Source of the DNA: Nocardia brasiliensis IFM 10847
Lineage (GTDB): Bacteria; Actinomycetota; Actinomycetes; Mycobacteriales; Mycobacteriaceae
Assembly: GCF_000710915.1 (NCBI RefSeq)
Contig: NZ_BAUA01000152.1
Coordinates: 31,010 to 95,009 of the forward strand
Length of the DNA: 64,000 nt
Reading direction: 5' to 3'
In this document: piece after piece, positions 34,134-43,348 of the stretch
Layout: the number at the start of each line of letters is the position of its first letter
Numbering within the stretch: the stretch's first letter is position 1
Position numbers and translations under genes: made by a program
The notes under the pieces: model-generated
Seen by the model: only the letters and a program-made list of their open reading frames with translations
Database searches by the model: none
Told to the model about the DNA's origin: nothing

Positions 34134-34568
34134 TCACTGCGCGTCCATGAGCACGGCCAGCCGTTCGAGCGCGGGCAGCGCGGCGGCGATGGCGCGACAT
34201 TCTTCCGCGGACAGGGCCTCGGCCAGTTCGGCGAGACGACGGACGCGTTCCTGATGCCGGGTCTGCACGATCCGCGCGCCGTCGGCGGTGACTGCCACGA
34301 GGGTCGCCCGGCCGTCCGCCGGGTCCGGTGACCGCCGCACCAGCCCGTCTCGTTCCAGCCGCTGCACGAGCTGGGTGATGGCGGGCTGGGTGATCTGCTC
34401 GGTCTCTTTCAACGCGGTCAGCCGCAGCGGCCCCCTGTGCACCAGCGTGTGCAGCACCGACAGCGTGGTGAACGTGTGTTGCTCCGCCGTGGGCAACCGG
34501 ATGGACCGGCGGGTGAACTCGCCCATCACGCGGGCGAGGTTGTCGGCCAGTTCCATCAGGGCACCCAT
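34134..34568 (-). CDS. MarR family transcriptional regulator
   Basis: A 144-residue regulator. The winged helix reads LRLTALKETEQITQPAITQL, then VQRLERDGLVRRSPDPADGR. The DGR wing tip and dimerisation helices at both ends are normal. It starts 109 bp from the divergent DUF3533 gene and is directly upstream of the epoxide hydrolase on its own strand. The most economical model is that it controls both. The divergent region is strikingly AT-rich. Confidence 0.9.
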   Translation of the reverse strand: MGALMELADNLARVMGEFTRRSIRLPTAEQHTFTTLSVLHTLVHRGPLRLTALKETEQITQPAITQLVQRLERDGLVRRSPDPADGRATLVAVTADGARIVQTRHQERVRRLAELAEALSAEECRAIAAALPALERLAVLMDAQ

Positions 34569-34573
34569 ACCAG

Positions 34574-34614
34574 GAAATGTATCACTGGTTTATTTAAATC
34601 ACTTATGCAATACC
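34574..34614. promoter_or_regulatory. AT-rich divergent promoter, possible MarR site
   Basis: A 41-bp AT-rich island sits in otherwise GC-rich DNA between the MarR and DUF3533 starts. It has two direct copies of ATCACT (34581-34586 and 34598-34603) around TTTATTTAAA. I could not define a clean dyad, so the exact site is unsure. Confidence 0.4.
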
Positions 34615-34677
34615 AGATGACTTGCCGACACTCGCAGGGTCGACAGCCTCGCCGCCTGCGCGACCTACTGTGCAGGA

Positions 34678-35733
34678 ATGGCTAACCAGCACGGCCAGCA
34701 CGAGCGGCGGCGAACGGCGAGCGAGTGGTGGGCGATGGTGCGCGCCTCGCCCTTCCTGCCCGCGATCGTGCTGGTGTTGCTGGTCGGGGCCGCGGCCGGA
34801 CTCTTCGCCGGGTCCTACACCTACGCGCTGGCCAACCCCACGCCCCGATACATCCCGATCGCCGTGGTCGGTTCCCAGCAGGACGCGCCGATGCGCGAAT
34901 TCCTCGCCGAGTTGCAGCGCGCCGTGGACGATTCGCTGGACCCGCACAGCTACGCCACCGTCGCGGCGGCCCGCTGGGATGTCGAGGAGCAGCAGGTCTT
35001 CGGCGTCGTCACGACGCGGCCCGGCGGCCTCGCGCTCGAGGTCTCGGGCGCCTCGGGGCAGTCGGTGGCGCAGCTGCTGAGCGAGGCGGCGGCGGGCGCG
35101 GGCGCCGCAGCACGGGTTCCGGTCGACGTGACCGATATCGTGCCGCTGCAGCGGGGCGATCCGCGCGGGCTGGCCATCTTCTACATCTCCCTCGCCGCGG
35201 TGATCATCGGGTTCATCGGCGCGACGCAGTTCAGCGTGCACGCCGCCGCGCTCACCCCCGCCGAACGGATCGGCTTCACCGCCGCCTACTCGCTCGTCGG
35301 CGGCTTCGCCATCGCGGCGATCGTGGACTGGGTGCTCGGCGCGGTCCGGCTGCCGTTCTTGGCGTCCTGCGGCATTCTCTCGTTGACGATGTTCACCTCG
35401 GGGATGGTGTTCACCATGTTCAACACCCTGGTCGGCCGCTGGGCGATCCTGCCGACCTGGGGCCTGATGGTGCTGCTCGGCAATCCGTCCTCCGGCGGCG
35501 CGGTCTCCTGGCCGCTGCTGCCCTCGCTGCTCGGCCATATCGGCCGCTGGCTGCCGCCCGGCGCCTCGGTGAACGCCCAGCACACCGCGGTGTATTTCCG
35601 TGCGCACCAGCATCTTTTCCCGTTCCTGGTGCTAGCGGGCTGGGCTTTCGTCGCGTGCGCGGTGTTCTGGATCTGGCGTGGACGCCACCCCGGCGGCCGT
35701 TCCCTGGTCAGTGCGCACACCGCCGGAAAATAG
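34678..35733 (+). CDS. DUF3533-like / ABC-2-type membrane protein
   Basis: A 351-residue membrane protein. There is one N-terminal segment (LPAIVLVLLVGAAAGLFAGS), then a large external domain (about residues 45-150) and about five C-terminal segments (SLAAVIIGFIGATQFSV, AYSLVGGFAIAAIVDWVLGA, LVLAGWAFVACAVFWIWRGR). This is the layout of DUF3533/YhgE-Pip-like proteins related to ABC-2 permeases. The PTPRYIPIAVVG strand after the first segment is typical. No ATPase gene is adjacent. Neighbouring MarR and TetR genes suggest an efflux or stress role. Confidence 0.75.
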   Translation: MANQHGQHERRRTASEWWAMVRASPFLPAIVLVLLVGAAAGLFAGSYTYALANPTPRYIPIAVVGSQQDAPMREFLAELQRAVDDSLDPHSYATVAAARWDVEEQQVFGVVTTRPGGLALEVSGASGQSVAQLLSEAAAGAGAAARVPVDVTDIVPLQRGDPRGLAIFYISLAAVIIGFIGATQFSVHAAALTPAERIGFTAAYSLVGGFAIAAIVDWVLGAVRLPFLASCGILSLTMFTSGMVFTMFNTLVGRWAILPTWGLMVLLGNPSSGGAVSWPLLPSLLGHIGRWLPPGASVNAQHTAVYFRAHQHLFPFLVLAGWAFVACAVFWIWRGRHPGGRSLVSAHTAGK

Positions 35734-35770
35734 CTGCCCGTCCGGCCACCGTGGCAGAATTGAACCCACT

Positions 35771-36421
35771 ATGACTGTCCTGACCAGCGCTGTTCCCGAT
35801 CGGCTACCGCGCGGCCCGCACCGGCTGAGCCGTGACGAGGTGGTCACCTCGCAGCGGGATCGGTTGTGCGTCGCCGCGTTGGAGGCGATCGCGGAACAGG
35901 GCTACGGACCGACCACGATCGCCGATATCGTGCGCCGCGCCAAGGTGGCCCGGCGCACGTTCTACGGTCTGTTCGACAGCAAAGAGGAATGCTTCACCGC
36001 CGCATTCGATTTCGTCGTCGAGGTGGTGGCGCGCGAACTCGACCGGGTGGTCGCCGAGTCCGGCGCCCGTGGCTTCCGCGACCTGGTGCGCAGCACCCTC
36101 GCCGCCTACCTCGACTTCCTCGCGGCCGAGCCCGCGGCGGCCCGCGCGTTGCATGTCGAGACCCTGGCCGCGGGCCCGGGACTCACCGCGCATCGGGCGG
36201 GTGTGCAGCGGCTGTTCGCGCACCGCATGCTCGCCGCGGCGCGGATCGGCGTGCGCGACGGCGACCTCGCGACCGCGCCCGACCCGCAACTGGTCGACGT
36301 GCTGACCGGCGGGATCGACGATCGGGTGCGCGCCACCCTCATCGAGTCCGGCCCGCAGGCTCTCCCCGCGCTGGCGCCGGTCCTGAACCGAGCGGCCTTG
36401 GCGCTGCTGGGATCCGGCTGA
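35771..36421 (+). CDS. TetR family transcriptional regulator
   Basis: A 216-residue TetR regulator with the DNA-binding region GYGPTTIADIVRRAKVARRT, then FYGLFDSKEECFTAAFDFVV. The C-terminal ligand domain is helical and lacks obvious hallmarks. The ATG at 35771 precedes the conserved part, and the longer frame overlaps the upstream gene. It lies 37 bp after the DUF3533 gene in the same direction and converges with the CocE gene at a 6-bp gap. It may regulate the membrane-protein operon. Confidence 0.88.
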   Translation: MTVLTSAVPDRLPRGPHRLSRDEVVTSQRDRLCVAALEAIAEQGYGPTTIADIVRRAKVARRTFYGLFDSKEECFTAAFDFVVEVVARELDRVVAESGARGFRDLVRSTLAAYLDFLAAEPAAARALHVETLAAGPGLTAHRAGVQRLFAHRMLAAARIGVRDGDLATAPDPQLVDVLTGGIDDRVRATLIESGPQALPALAPVLNRAALALLGSG

Positions 36422-36427
36422 GCACGC

Positions 36428-38467
36428 TCACCAGCCGGTGTCGCCCGCCACCGGAATGTTCACCCAGCTGGGCTCGTTCGGGTCGAGTTGCAGGTGCTGC
36501 GGCTTCAGTTCGCTCTCGTTGAGCAACGGGCGCAACGGAATACTGCTCGGGAAGTTGCCCGCGAACACGTCGACGCGCAGCCGGTGACCCGGTTGCAGCA
36601 CACCGTCGGTGGCGAAGACACCGAGGTCGACCACGGTCGGTTGCCCGGGCACGATCGGCAGGCGGCTGTCCAGGGTGAGGATCGGATACGGGTCGGTGTA
36701 GTCGCCGTTGGGCGAGCGAGTGGACTTCGCCTCGTCCACCGCGCGCAACGACGCGGTGCGCTGGCCGGTGCTCCACACCGTCGAACGACCATCGGGCGCA
36801 ACGTCGTTCACCGTCACCGTCCAGTAGCCGTCGGTGGCGTCGAGCACCGTGTTGAGGTGCACGGCGATCGGTCCGGAGATCTGCGTCGCCTGACGCACGG
36901 GCGCGGTCGTGAACGTCAGCGCGTTCGTTTCGCTGATCCGCGCGTCTTTCGTGCAGATGTCGAAGGCGGCGATGATGCCCGCCGTGCCGTGCGCCGCGTC
37001 GCGGGAGCACAGGGTGGACAGGCCGGGCGCGATGGTCACGCGCGCGGGTCCGCCCGGCGCGGCGGTGAGGCTGCCGTCGAAGGCGCTGCCGGGTGCGGTG
37101 CCCGAGGACGCCGCGTCCAGATACATACGGCGGTAATCCATTCCGGGACGCGGGAACGACGGCGCGGTGGTCCAGCCGCCGCCCTGCTGCCACAGATGCA
37201 CCTGGTCGTATCCGTCGATGCCGTTGTCGATGCCCTTGAGCCACTTGTCGAACCAGGCCCGCTGCAGCACGTCCAACGCCGGCGGTGCACCCGCAAGACC
37301 AAGGCCCGCACCGGTGGTCACGTGGTAGGTGTCCCCCATGACGAGCTTCTTCTGGTCGTCCGGCACGTTCACCGCGTTGAAGATGCGTGGCGAGGAGTAG
37401 GTGAAGATGTCGTGCCAGCCGCCGTAGACGAAGGTCGGCACGGTGATCCGCTCCGGATGCCCGATCCAGGCGGTGCGCAGCGCACTGTCCTCGTCGAGGA
37501 TGGCCCGCATCTCCGGCTTGATCTGATCGATGCTCGGTGTCGCCAGCGCTTCGATGATGAGGTTGAAGAAGGTGAACGGGTCGCGGACCCGATCGGCCAG
37601 CCAGGTCCAGTCGAACTTGCCGCCGATGATGGAGACCAGGTCGGGAATCAGCTTGGTGCCGTCGACCGCGAGCAGCCATTCGGGGATGAACCCGATGCCG
37701 AGCGCCCCACCGGGCGCGGCGACATCGCGGATGAGGTCGCTGCCGGGCACGATCGGGAAGATCGCCCGCAGGGCCGCCGGTTGCCGCGCGGCCGTGTGCA
37801 ATTGGTTGATCGCGGAGTACGAGATGCCGCTCATGCCGATCTTGCCGTTGGACCACGGCTGGGCGGCGGCCCAGTCCACCACCTCGGCACCGTCCTGCTG
37901 CTCCCGATCCCCGAAGACCTGCCACACGCCCTGGGAGAAGCCGGTCCCGCGTACGTCGACGACCACCTGGGTGTAGCCGCTCTGCACGAGCTTGCGGTCG
38001 ACGCCGAACGTCCGCGCGGCGCCGCCGGGCAACGCCCGCATGAGATCGCTGAGACCGCTCATACCGTAGGCCGAGAGGTCGAAACCCTGCAGCATGCGCA
38101 GCAGCGGTTCGCCGAGACCGGGTACCGCCAGCGCCGAATCCGCGATATTCGCAATAAGTTTCGTGTACGGCGTGAGATTGACAATGGTCGGCATCGGTTC
38201 GGCCACCGGCTGCCCCGACGCGTCCGCGGGCCGGTACACATTGCCTTTCAGAACGGTGCCGTCGCTCATGGTGATCGGCACGTCCCAGTCGATATAGACG
38301 TTCGGATATTGCTGCGGGCCTTGATGAGTCGCGATGAATCGCGCGTCGAGCGAATCGCTTTCCGCGACCGCCGGCCCGGAGGTGAGCGATACGGCCGCCC
38401 CCGCGATCACCGTGCCTGCGGTGACAATGGCGGCCAGGAACCTCATCGGACGTCGGCGTCTGATCAT
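36428..38467 (-). CDS. Secreted CocE/NonD family hydrolase (X-Pro dipeptidyl-peptidase type)
   Basis: A 679-residue exported hydrolase. The signal peptide is MRFLAAIVTAGTVIAGAAVS, and the mature N-terminus begins near AVAESDSLD. The alpha/beta hydrolase core includes VVVDVRGTGFSQG, the nucleophile motif GMSGISYSAINQL and the general His region later (VFVYGGWHDIF with Asp). A jelly-roll C-terminal domain (VDLGVFATDGVLQPGHRLRV) completes the CocE/NonD architecture. Such enzymes are esterases or acyl-dipeptidases. ATG 38467 or the internal ATG at 38446 can start it. Confidence 0.87.
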   Translation of the reverse strand: MIRRRRPMRFLAAIVTAGTVIAGAAVSLTSGPAVAESDSLDARFIATHQGPQQYPNVYIDWDVPITMSDGTVLKGNVYRPADASGQPVAEPMPTIVNLTPYTKLIANIADSALAVPGLGEPLLRMLQGFDLSAYGMSGLSDLMRALPGGAARTFGVDRKLVQSGYTQVVVDVRGTGFSQGVWQVFGDREQQDGAEVVDWAAAQPWSNGKIGMSGISYSAINQLHTAARQPAALRAIFPIVPGSDLIRDVAAPGGALGIGFIPEWLLAVDGTKLIPDLVSIIGGKFDWTWLADRVRDPFTFFNLIIEALATPSIDQIKPEMRAILDEDSALRTAWIGHPERITVPTFVYGGWHDIFTYSSPRIFNAVNVPDDQKKLVMGDTYHVTTGAGLGLAGAPPALDVLQRAWFDKWLKGIDNGIDGYDQVHLWQQGGGWTTAPSFPRPGMDYRRMYLDAASSGTAPGSAFDGSLTAAPGGPARVTIAPGLSTLCSRDAAHGTAGIIAAFDICTKDARISETNALTFTTAPVRQATQISGPIAVHLNTVLDATDGYWTVTVNDVAPDGRSTVWSTGQRTASLRAVDEAKSTRSPNGDYTDPYPILTLDSRLPIVPGQPTVVDLGVFATDGVLQPGHRLRVDVFAGNFPSSIPLRPLLNESELKPQHLQLDPNEPSWVNIPVAGDTGW

Positions 38468-38652
38468 CCTTCGCGAACCCTCCCACAGTGGGGAACTACT
38501 TCGTTCCCCTCAACGAGGGGTTACAGTAACCTCCGTCACTGCGACGCACAATGGTGACCGGGGGCACTTCCCGACATGTGGACACACGCTCCGAAGTTCA
38601 ACTCGCCGACCCCAATTCCACACCCATGTCGGCTATTTCCGGACGCTTGCGC

Positions 38653-39822
38653 TCAGGGTGCCGCGAAATACTCGGCCAGGAATGCGGCGAAGGTGTGCCG
38701 GGAAATCTGCGAACCCCAATCGCCCCAGCGGAAATCGAAGATGTGCTCGCCATAAGGCACTGCGATCAAACGATTTTCGACGCCGACCCGGCGCAACCGC
38801 TCGGCCAGTTCGGCCGATCCCCGGTACGGCGCAACGTGATCCCTGGTGCCGTGCACGATCAGCGTCGGCGGCACATTGGGCCGCACGTAGGTGACGGGCG
38901 AGGCCGCCCGGTACCGATCCGGGAATTGCTCCGGGGTGCCGCCGGTGTAGTCCTCGAGGAAGGTGTGCATCCGCGCGGGCAGCCCGCTGTCGCGCCACGC
39001 CTGCACCAGGTCCGGAATCGGATAGAAGACCGCGACCGCCTCGACCGCGGTATCGGTCACCGCGCAGCTGGGCGGCACCCGGTCGTCGGCGTAGGCGCCC
39101 ATCAATGCCAGGTTGCCGCCCGCCGAGCCGCCCGCGATCATGACGCGCTGCGGGTCGATGCCGTAAGTCTGCGCCTGCTGTTTGATCCAGCCCACGGCGC
39201 ACTTCACGTCCGCGGGCGCCTGATTCCAGGTGGCCGGCGGCGCCAGCCGGTAGTCGATGGCGAAGACGGCATAACCCTTGTCGTTGAGCCATCGGTGCCA
39301 TTTCGGCGCCTCGCCGCGATCCCCGTGCGCCCAGCCACCACCGTGCACCCAGACCACGGCGGGCCGCGGTCGCGCCGGTGTCCCGGCGGGCAACTTCACG
39401 TCGAGTTTCAGATCCTGGCCGTCGATGGTGTGGAAGACGGTGCTCAGTTCGTCCACGGGCGCGCCGACGTTCGCGCCCCCGGTGAAGTACTCGCCGAAGG
39501 ACAGTTTCGCGTCATGGCGCACCGCGGTCCCCCACGACGCCGCCAGCGGAAATCCCGAGGCCACCACGCCGAGCAGACAGACCAGGCCGGTCACCGCCGC
39601 CGCACGGCGCACACCGGTGCGGCTACGCGGCGCGAAGGCGATCAGCGACAGCACGAACCCGGCGACGCCCAGCGGGATCAGATACAGGCCGTAGTCGCTC
39701 ACCACATGCGTCAGCGCCACGAAGGGCGCGGGAATCCGCACGGCGATGATCACGTACGCGAACAACGTCAGCAACCCGGCCACCCCCGCGGCCAGGGCCG
39801 TCATGATCCACCGAATGACCAT
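38653..39822 (-). CDS. Membrane-anchored HSL-type alpha/beta hydrolase (esterase)
   Basis: A 389-residue enzyme with three to four N-terminal membrane segments (about residues 5-100). A hormone-sensitive-lipase-type catalytic domain follows. The oxyanion motif is VVWVHGGGWAHGD. The nucleophile is in IAGGSAGGNLAL. The acid is in VHGTRDHVAP and the His in PYGEHIFDF. The multi-pass N-terminus places the domain at the membrane surface. It is similar in style to the LipN/LipM-type esterases of mycobacteria. Substrate unknown. Confidence 0.87.
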   Translation of the reverse strand: MVIRWIMTALAAGVAGLLTLFAYVIIAVRIPAPFVALTHVVSDYGLYLIPLGVAGFVLSLIAFAPRSRTGVRRAAAVTGLVCLLGVVASGFPLAASWGTAVRHDAKLSFGEYFTGGANVGAPVDELSTVFHTIDGQDLKLDVKLPAGTPARPRPAVVWVHGGGWAHGDRGEAPKWHRWLNDKGYAVFAIDYRLAPPATWNQAPADVKCAVGWIKQQAQTYGIDPQRVMIAGGSAGGNLALMGAYADDRVPPSCAVTDTAVEAVAVFYPIPDLVQAWRDSGLPARMHTFLEDYTGGTPEQFPDRYRAASPVTYVRPNVPPTLIVHGTRDHVAPYRGSAELAERLRRVGVENRLIAVPYGEHIFDFRWGDWGSQISRHTFAAFLAEYFAAP

Positions 39823-39894
39823 TCGATCATTAACCCACGACGGCCCGCACCTGCGCGGATGGCACGCCGATCCGGCCGGGGCGGCGGTTTCGGC

Positions 39895-40290
39895 TCAGCA
39901 GTCCTGCCACTCGGCGATCGCGTCGGCCCACTGCCGGTTGTCGGTGAACTCGGCGAATTCGCGGCGATCGATCAACACGTAGATCTCGCCCGCCGTCGTC
40001 GTCTTCAGGATCAGCGGCTTGCCCGAGTTGAGCAACCCGCCCATCAATCTGCCGTAGAGCGCGGTGAACTCCCGGCGCAGCGAGACGATCGCCGCCCGCG
40101 ACAGCAGCAGGTCCCCGTTGTCGCTCCAATCCGCGAGGACGAGCACGTCCTCGTCGAGCTCGATGCGCCCGCGGCGCGGAAACAACGCCCGCTGGCTGAC
40201 CACACCCGCCGCCTTGTCCGCGGCCGTGTGCTGCCGCAATTCGTCCACGGTGGCCGCGATGTAGCGGCCGCTCCGCAGCACAGTCGTCAT
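39895..40290 (-). CDS. Conserved hypothetical protein, 131 residues
   Basis: I do not recognise this protein. It is a small soluble alpha/beta protein with no signal or membrane segment. Visible stretches are ELDEDVLVLADWSDNGDLLL, IVSLRREFTALYGRLMGGLL and PLILKTTTAGEIYVLIDRRE, ending in QWADAIAEWQDC. Third codon positions are strongly GC, so it is a genuine gene. It stands alone between a hydrolase gene and a GNAT gene, all on the minus strand, with 72 bp and 221 bp gaps. Confidence 0.7.
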   Translation of the reverse strand: MTTVLRSGRYIAATVDELRQHTAADKAAGVVSQRALFPRRGRIELDEDVLVLADWSDNGDLLLSRAAIVSLRREFTALYGRLMGGLLNSGKPLILKTTTAGEIYVLIDRREFAEFTDNRQWADAIAEWQDC

Positions 40291-40511
40291 CTCGAAACCT
40301 CCGGCTGGATGGCAGCGTCACCGGAATTCTGTCGCCGCGAGCGGCTGCGCCGCATCGGCCGCGCGACCGGATCGGGGTACTCCGGAGGACGGAGGTTCGC
40401 GCGCCCGGCAGTCCTCCTTACCGCCGATGACGACGGCCCGGCTCATCCGCTAGGAGTACGCGGCGCTGTACCCGGACGACTTGGCCACCTCGCGCAGCAG
40501 ACACCCCTGAA

Positions 40512-41375
40512 TCAGCGCTGCGCCGCCGCCGCCGGGGCGACGAGAATCGCACGGGCATAAAGGAGTTGGAAACCCAGCCGCTGCACGTTCTGCTGCGACT
40601 TCGAGCCGGGCAGCGTGGTGACCACCGCGAGATCGCAGCCCGCGACGGCCGCGGCGGCCAGTCGGGTCGACAGCAGCGAGGCCTGCACGCCACGCCGCCG
40701 GAACTCCGGCAGGGTCGCGGCGCCGCAGAGTTGAGCGACGCCGTCGTGCAGGCGCAGGCTCGCGGCGCCGGCCGCGGCGCCGTCGAGCCACGCGATCGAA
40801 CCGGAAAAGCCACTCGCCCCGGCCATATCGCGCATCGCGTGCGCGAGCACCTCGCGCGGGAACGCTTCGTCGGAGCCGACGCCCTGGGTATCCGGCGCGG
40901 CGAACCCGTCGATGAAGATATCCAGCCAGCGATCGAATTCGCCGGACCCGACCACGCGCACCTCGACGCCTTCGGCCGGTTGCGCCGCTCGCCCCGGGGC
41001 GAGCGGCAGGCCGAGCACATTCTCGAAGCCGGTCAGCACATAGCCGCGCCGGGTGAGGCGGTCTACGACACTGGGATCGGCCAGGGTCGACACCTCGAAC
41101 TGCACCGGCGCGCCGCGCTCGGCGTAGGCCGCTTCCACCGCCTCGAGCACCGCGTCGTCGAACTCCTCGCCCATGCCGACGCCGACCACCTTGTCCAGCG
41201 GTGAATACGCGCCCGCCCACACCGCGAGACCGCTGCCGATCGGTTGCAGCAGCACCCGCTCGCGCGGATCGCGCCGCGCGGTGGCCTGCGCACCCTCGGC
41301 CATCAACGACCGCTCGGCGCGCTCGATACGGGTGGCGAGGTCGATCCCGGCGAACAGACTCAGGTCGTTGGACAT
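40512..41375 (-). CDS. GNAT family N-acetyltransferase
   Basis: A 287-residue protein. Its C-terminal half is a GNAT domain with an acetyl-CoA loop in AATLPEFRRRGVQASLLSTR and the strand AVVTTLPGSKSQQNVQRLGF. The N-terminal half is a degenerate second GNAT-like domain. Tandem GNAT proteins of this size occur in actinobacteria. The ATG at 41375 (MSNDLSLFAGIDLATRIERA) is chosen because the upstream extension to 41540 crosses the promoter of the divergent gene. Substrate unknown. Confidence 0.85.
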   Translation of the reverse strand: MSNDLSLFAGIDLATRIERAERSLMAEGAQATARRDPRERVLLQPIGSGLAVWAGAYSPLDKVVGVGMGEEFDDAVLEAVEAAYAERGAPVQFEVSTLADPSVVDRLTRRGYVLTGFENVLGLPLAPGRAAQPAEGVEVRVVGSGEFDRWLDIFIDGFAAPDTQGVGSDEAFPREVLAHAMRDMAGASGFSGSIAWLDGAAAGAASLRLHDGVAQLCGAATLPEFRRRGVQASLLSTRLAAAAVAGCDLAVVTTLPGSKSQQNVQRLGFQLLYARAILVAPAAAAQR

Positions 41376-41554
41376 GGCTGCATTCCTACCAGCACCGAGT
41401 TCGGGGGCGCGCCTCCTTTTCGCGACCGGCGCAATCGCGGTGGCGGTCCCGGAATTCCGTTGCCAAAATGCAGCCTTCCTCGTGTGGCGACGCGCCCGGG
41501 CTGGCGCAAGGATGTTGGTGTTCAACACGTTTCGCCCCACGAGGAGCTCTTTCA

Positions 41555-41959
41555 GTGTCCCAGATCAATCTCGAATTAGTCACCCAGGTGTACCACGCGT
41601 TCGGCGCGCGCGACTTTTCGGTCATCGAGCGACTTTTCGACCCCGATATCGAGATCAAGGAGGCCGCACAGTTGCCGTGGGGCGGACGGCATGTCGGGCA
41701 CGAAGGCGCCAATACGTATTTCGGGACGATGCTGGCGCACATCGACGCGAATGTGGTGCCGCAGAGCATCTTCGCGGCGGGTGACGACGTGGTCATGATG
41801 GGCCGCGGGGTCGGCACGACCACCGGTGGCGACGTCGCCTTCGACGTCCCCAACATCCATGTCTGGCACCTGCGGGAGGGCCGCGTCGTCGGCTTCGACA
41901 ACTATGTCGACACTCCGGCCATGCTGGCCGCGCTCGACGGCGCGCCGCACCCCAACTAG
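41555..41959 (+). CDS. SnoaL-like / NTF2-fold protein
   Basis: A 134-residue single-domain protein of the SnoaL-like family. It opens with NLELVTQVYHAFGARDFSVI and contains DIEIKEAAQLPWGGRHVGHE, then a C-terminal FDVPNIHVWHLREGRVVGFD. The pattern is the ordinary SnoaL_2 fold. GTG 41555 has GGAG 8 nt upstream. It is divergent from the GNAT gene and convergent with the P450 gene across a strong terminator. It may bind or isomerise a small hydrophobic substrate. Confidence 0.87.
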   Translation: MSQINLELVTQVYHAFGARDFSVIERLFDPDIEIKEAAQLPWGGRHVGHEGANTYFGTMLAHIDANVVPQSIFAAGDDVVMMGRGVGTTTGGDVAFDVPNIHVWHLREGRVVGFDNYVDTPAMLAALDGAPHPN

Positions 41960-42043
41960 ATCGCGCGCCGCGCTCGACCCGCCCAGGGCCGTACCACCCG
42001 ACTCGGCCCGGGCAGCGCACTCCCGTTGATCCGGGAGTACACC

Positions 42044-42079
42044 ACCGGCCGACGGTTCTTCGAGAAACCGTCGGCCGGT
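42044..42079. terminator. Strong bidirectional terminator
   Basis: A perfect 14-bp stem, ACCGGCCGACGGTT, with an 8-nt loop and the exact complement. It sits between the convergent SnoaL-like gene (end 41959) and the P450 gene (end 42092). A smaller hairpin ACTCCCG/CGGGAGT lies just before it. Confidence 0.8.
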
Positions 42080-42091
42080 TCGTATTTCAAA

Positions 42092-43348
42092 CTAGGGCAA
42101 CGGCAACGGGGGCGCGGCGGGAAAGGTGACCGGCAATGCGGTCACCGCGCGATGGAACGGGCCCGGTCGCCAGATCAGCTCGCTCGGCGCGACCGCGAGG
42201 CCGATCTCGGGCAGCGCGTCCAGCAGTTGATCGATCGCATCCTGCGCGATCAGATAGGCCAGCGAGCTGGCCGGGCACACATGCGGTCCGGTGCCCCAGG
42301 CCAGATGAGATCGGTTGCCCGCGTACTGATTCGCGGCGATCGCGGGATCGGTGTTGCAGGCGGCCATGCTGATCACCACCGGTTGGTGTGCGGGCAACCA
42401 GATATCGTCGATCAGAATCGGCTGCCGCGGAAAACTGATGCAGAAATTCGCCATCGGGGGATCGTTGAACAGCACCTCGTCCAGCGCGTCGCGGGTGGAC
42501 AGACTGCCACCGAGCACGCTGCCGCCGAATCGCTCGTCGGTGAGTATCAGCAGCAGGGTGTTGACGATCAGATTCTGCTGCGGCTCGATACCCGCGCCGT
42601 ACAGCGTCGCCAGCTGGTGCACCATTTCCGTATCGGTCAGCTCGGCAGGATGCTGCAACATCCGAGTGGTCACGTCGTCGCCGGGCGCGGTCCGCTTGCG
42701 CTGCGCCAATTCCAGCAGCGCCGCGACGAGCATCTTGTTTCCGCGGTCGGCGTCGACCCCTTCGAAGATCGCGGCCATTCCGGTCGCGGCCTGCTGCGCG
42801 ATTTCGGCCGGACAGCCGAGCAGCGCGTTCAATACCGCGAAGGCGAGCGGAAAAGCATACTGGCGCACCAGGTCCGCCGATCCGTCCGCGCAGAACGCGT
42901 TGATCAGTGGTACTGCGATCTCGGCGACCGTGTCGTGCAGACCGTATTGGTCGACCTTGTCCAGGCCCGCCGTATTCACCTGGCGATAGCGCGCGTGCTC
43001 GGCGCCCGCGCTGCGCAACGCATTCGGTCGCCACTGCATCATCGGCAATACCGGGCAATCGGACGGAATGTTCTGCTGCCAGGTCCGCGGGTCGGCCGGA
43101 AAATGGTCCGGGTCGTTGAAGATTCGTACCGCGGTGTAATATCCGATCACCAACGTGGCGGGCACGCCCTGCGCCAGATCCACCGGCACCAGCGATCCGT
43201 ACTGCGCGCGCATCCGGCGATAGGCGCCGTGCGGATCCGCAGCGAACTCCGGTGAATACAACGACACCCGGGGCCCGTCGGTGTCGATGGGGGAACCGTG
43301 CGGGGCTTGACCGGCCCGGCTGTCTGCGGCGGGTGGGGGCATCGTCAT
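42092..43348 (-). CDS. Cytochrome P450-like protein lacking the ExxR arginine (conservon type)
   Basis: A 418-residue P450 fold. The heme-Cys loop WGTGPHVCPA (Cys358) is present. The K-helix ExxR reads EVLF (291-294), so the Arg is missing. The I-helix AGxD/ET motif reads AGIEPQ (252-257) and the acidic-Thr pair is gone. The downstream DALPEIGLAVAPSELIWRPG tail resembles the P450s of Streptomyces conservons (CYP157 type), where ExxR is likewise altered. Such proteins may not do normal monooxygenation. ATG 43348 has GGAG 8 nt upstream. The usual conservon partners (sensor kinase, roadblock, DUF742, GTPase) are absent here. Confidence 0.83.
   Translation of the reverse strand: MTMPPPAADSRAGQAPHGSPIDTDGPRVSLYSPEFAADPHGAYRRMRAQYGSLVPVDLAQGVPATLVIGYYTAVRIFNDPDHFPADPRTWQQNIPSDCPVLPMMQWRPNALRSAGAEHARYRQVNTAGLDKVDQYGLHDTVAEIAVPLINAFCADGSADLVRQYAFPLAFAVLNALLGCPAEIAQQAATGMAAIFEGVDADRGNKMLVAALLELAQRKRTAPGDDVTTRMLQHPAELTDTEMVHQLATLYGAGIEPQQNLIVNTLLLILTDERFGGSVLGGSLSTRDALDEVLFNDPPMANFCISFPRQPILIDDIWLPAHQPVVISMAACNTDPAIAANQYAGNRSHLAWGTGPHVCPASSLAYLIAQDAIDQLLDALPEIGLAVAPSELIWRPGPFHRAVTALPVTFPAAPPLPLP

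Noticed and set aside
36339..38486. A 715-codon minus frame and a 689-codon plus frame over the CocE gene
   Set aside because: Both are low-complexity shadows of the CocE/NonD reading frame (36428-38467), which has the signal peptide and the GISYSA nucleophile.
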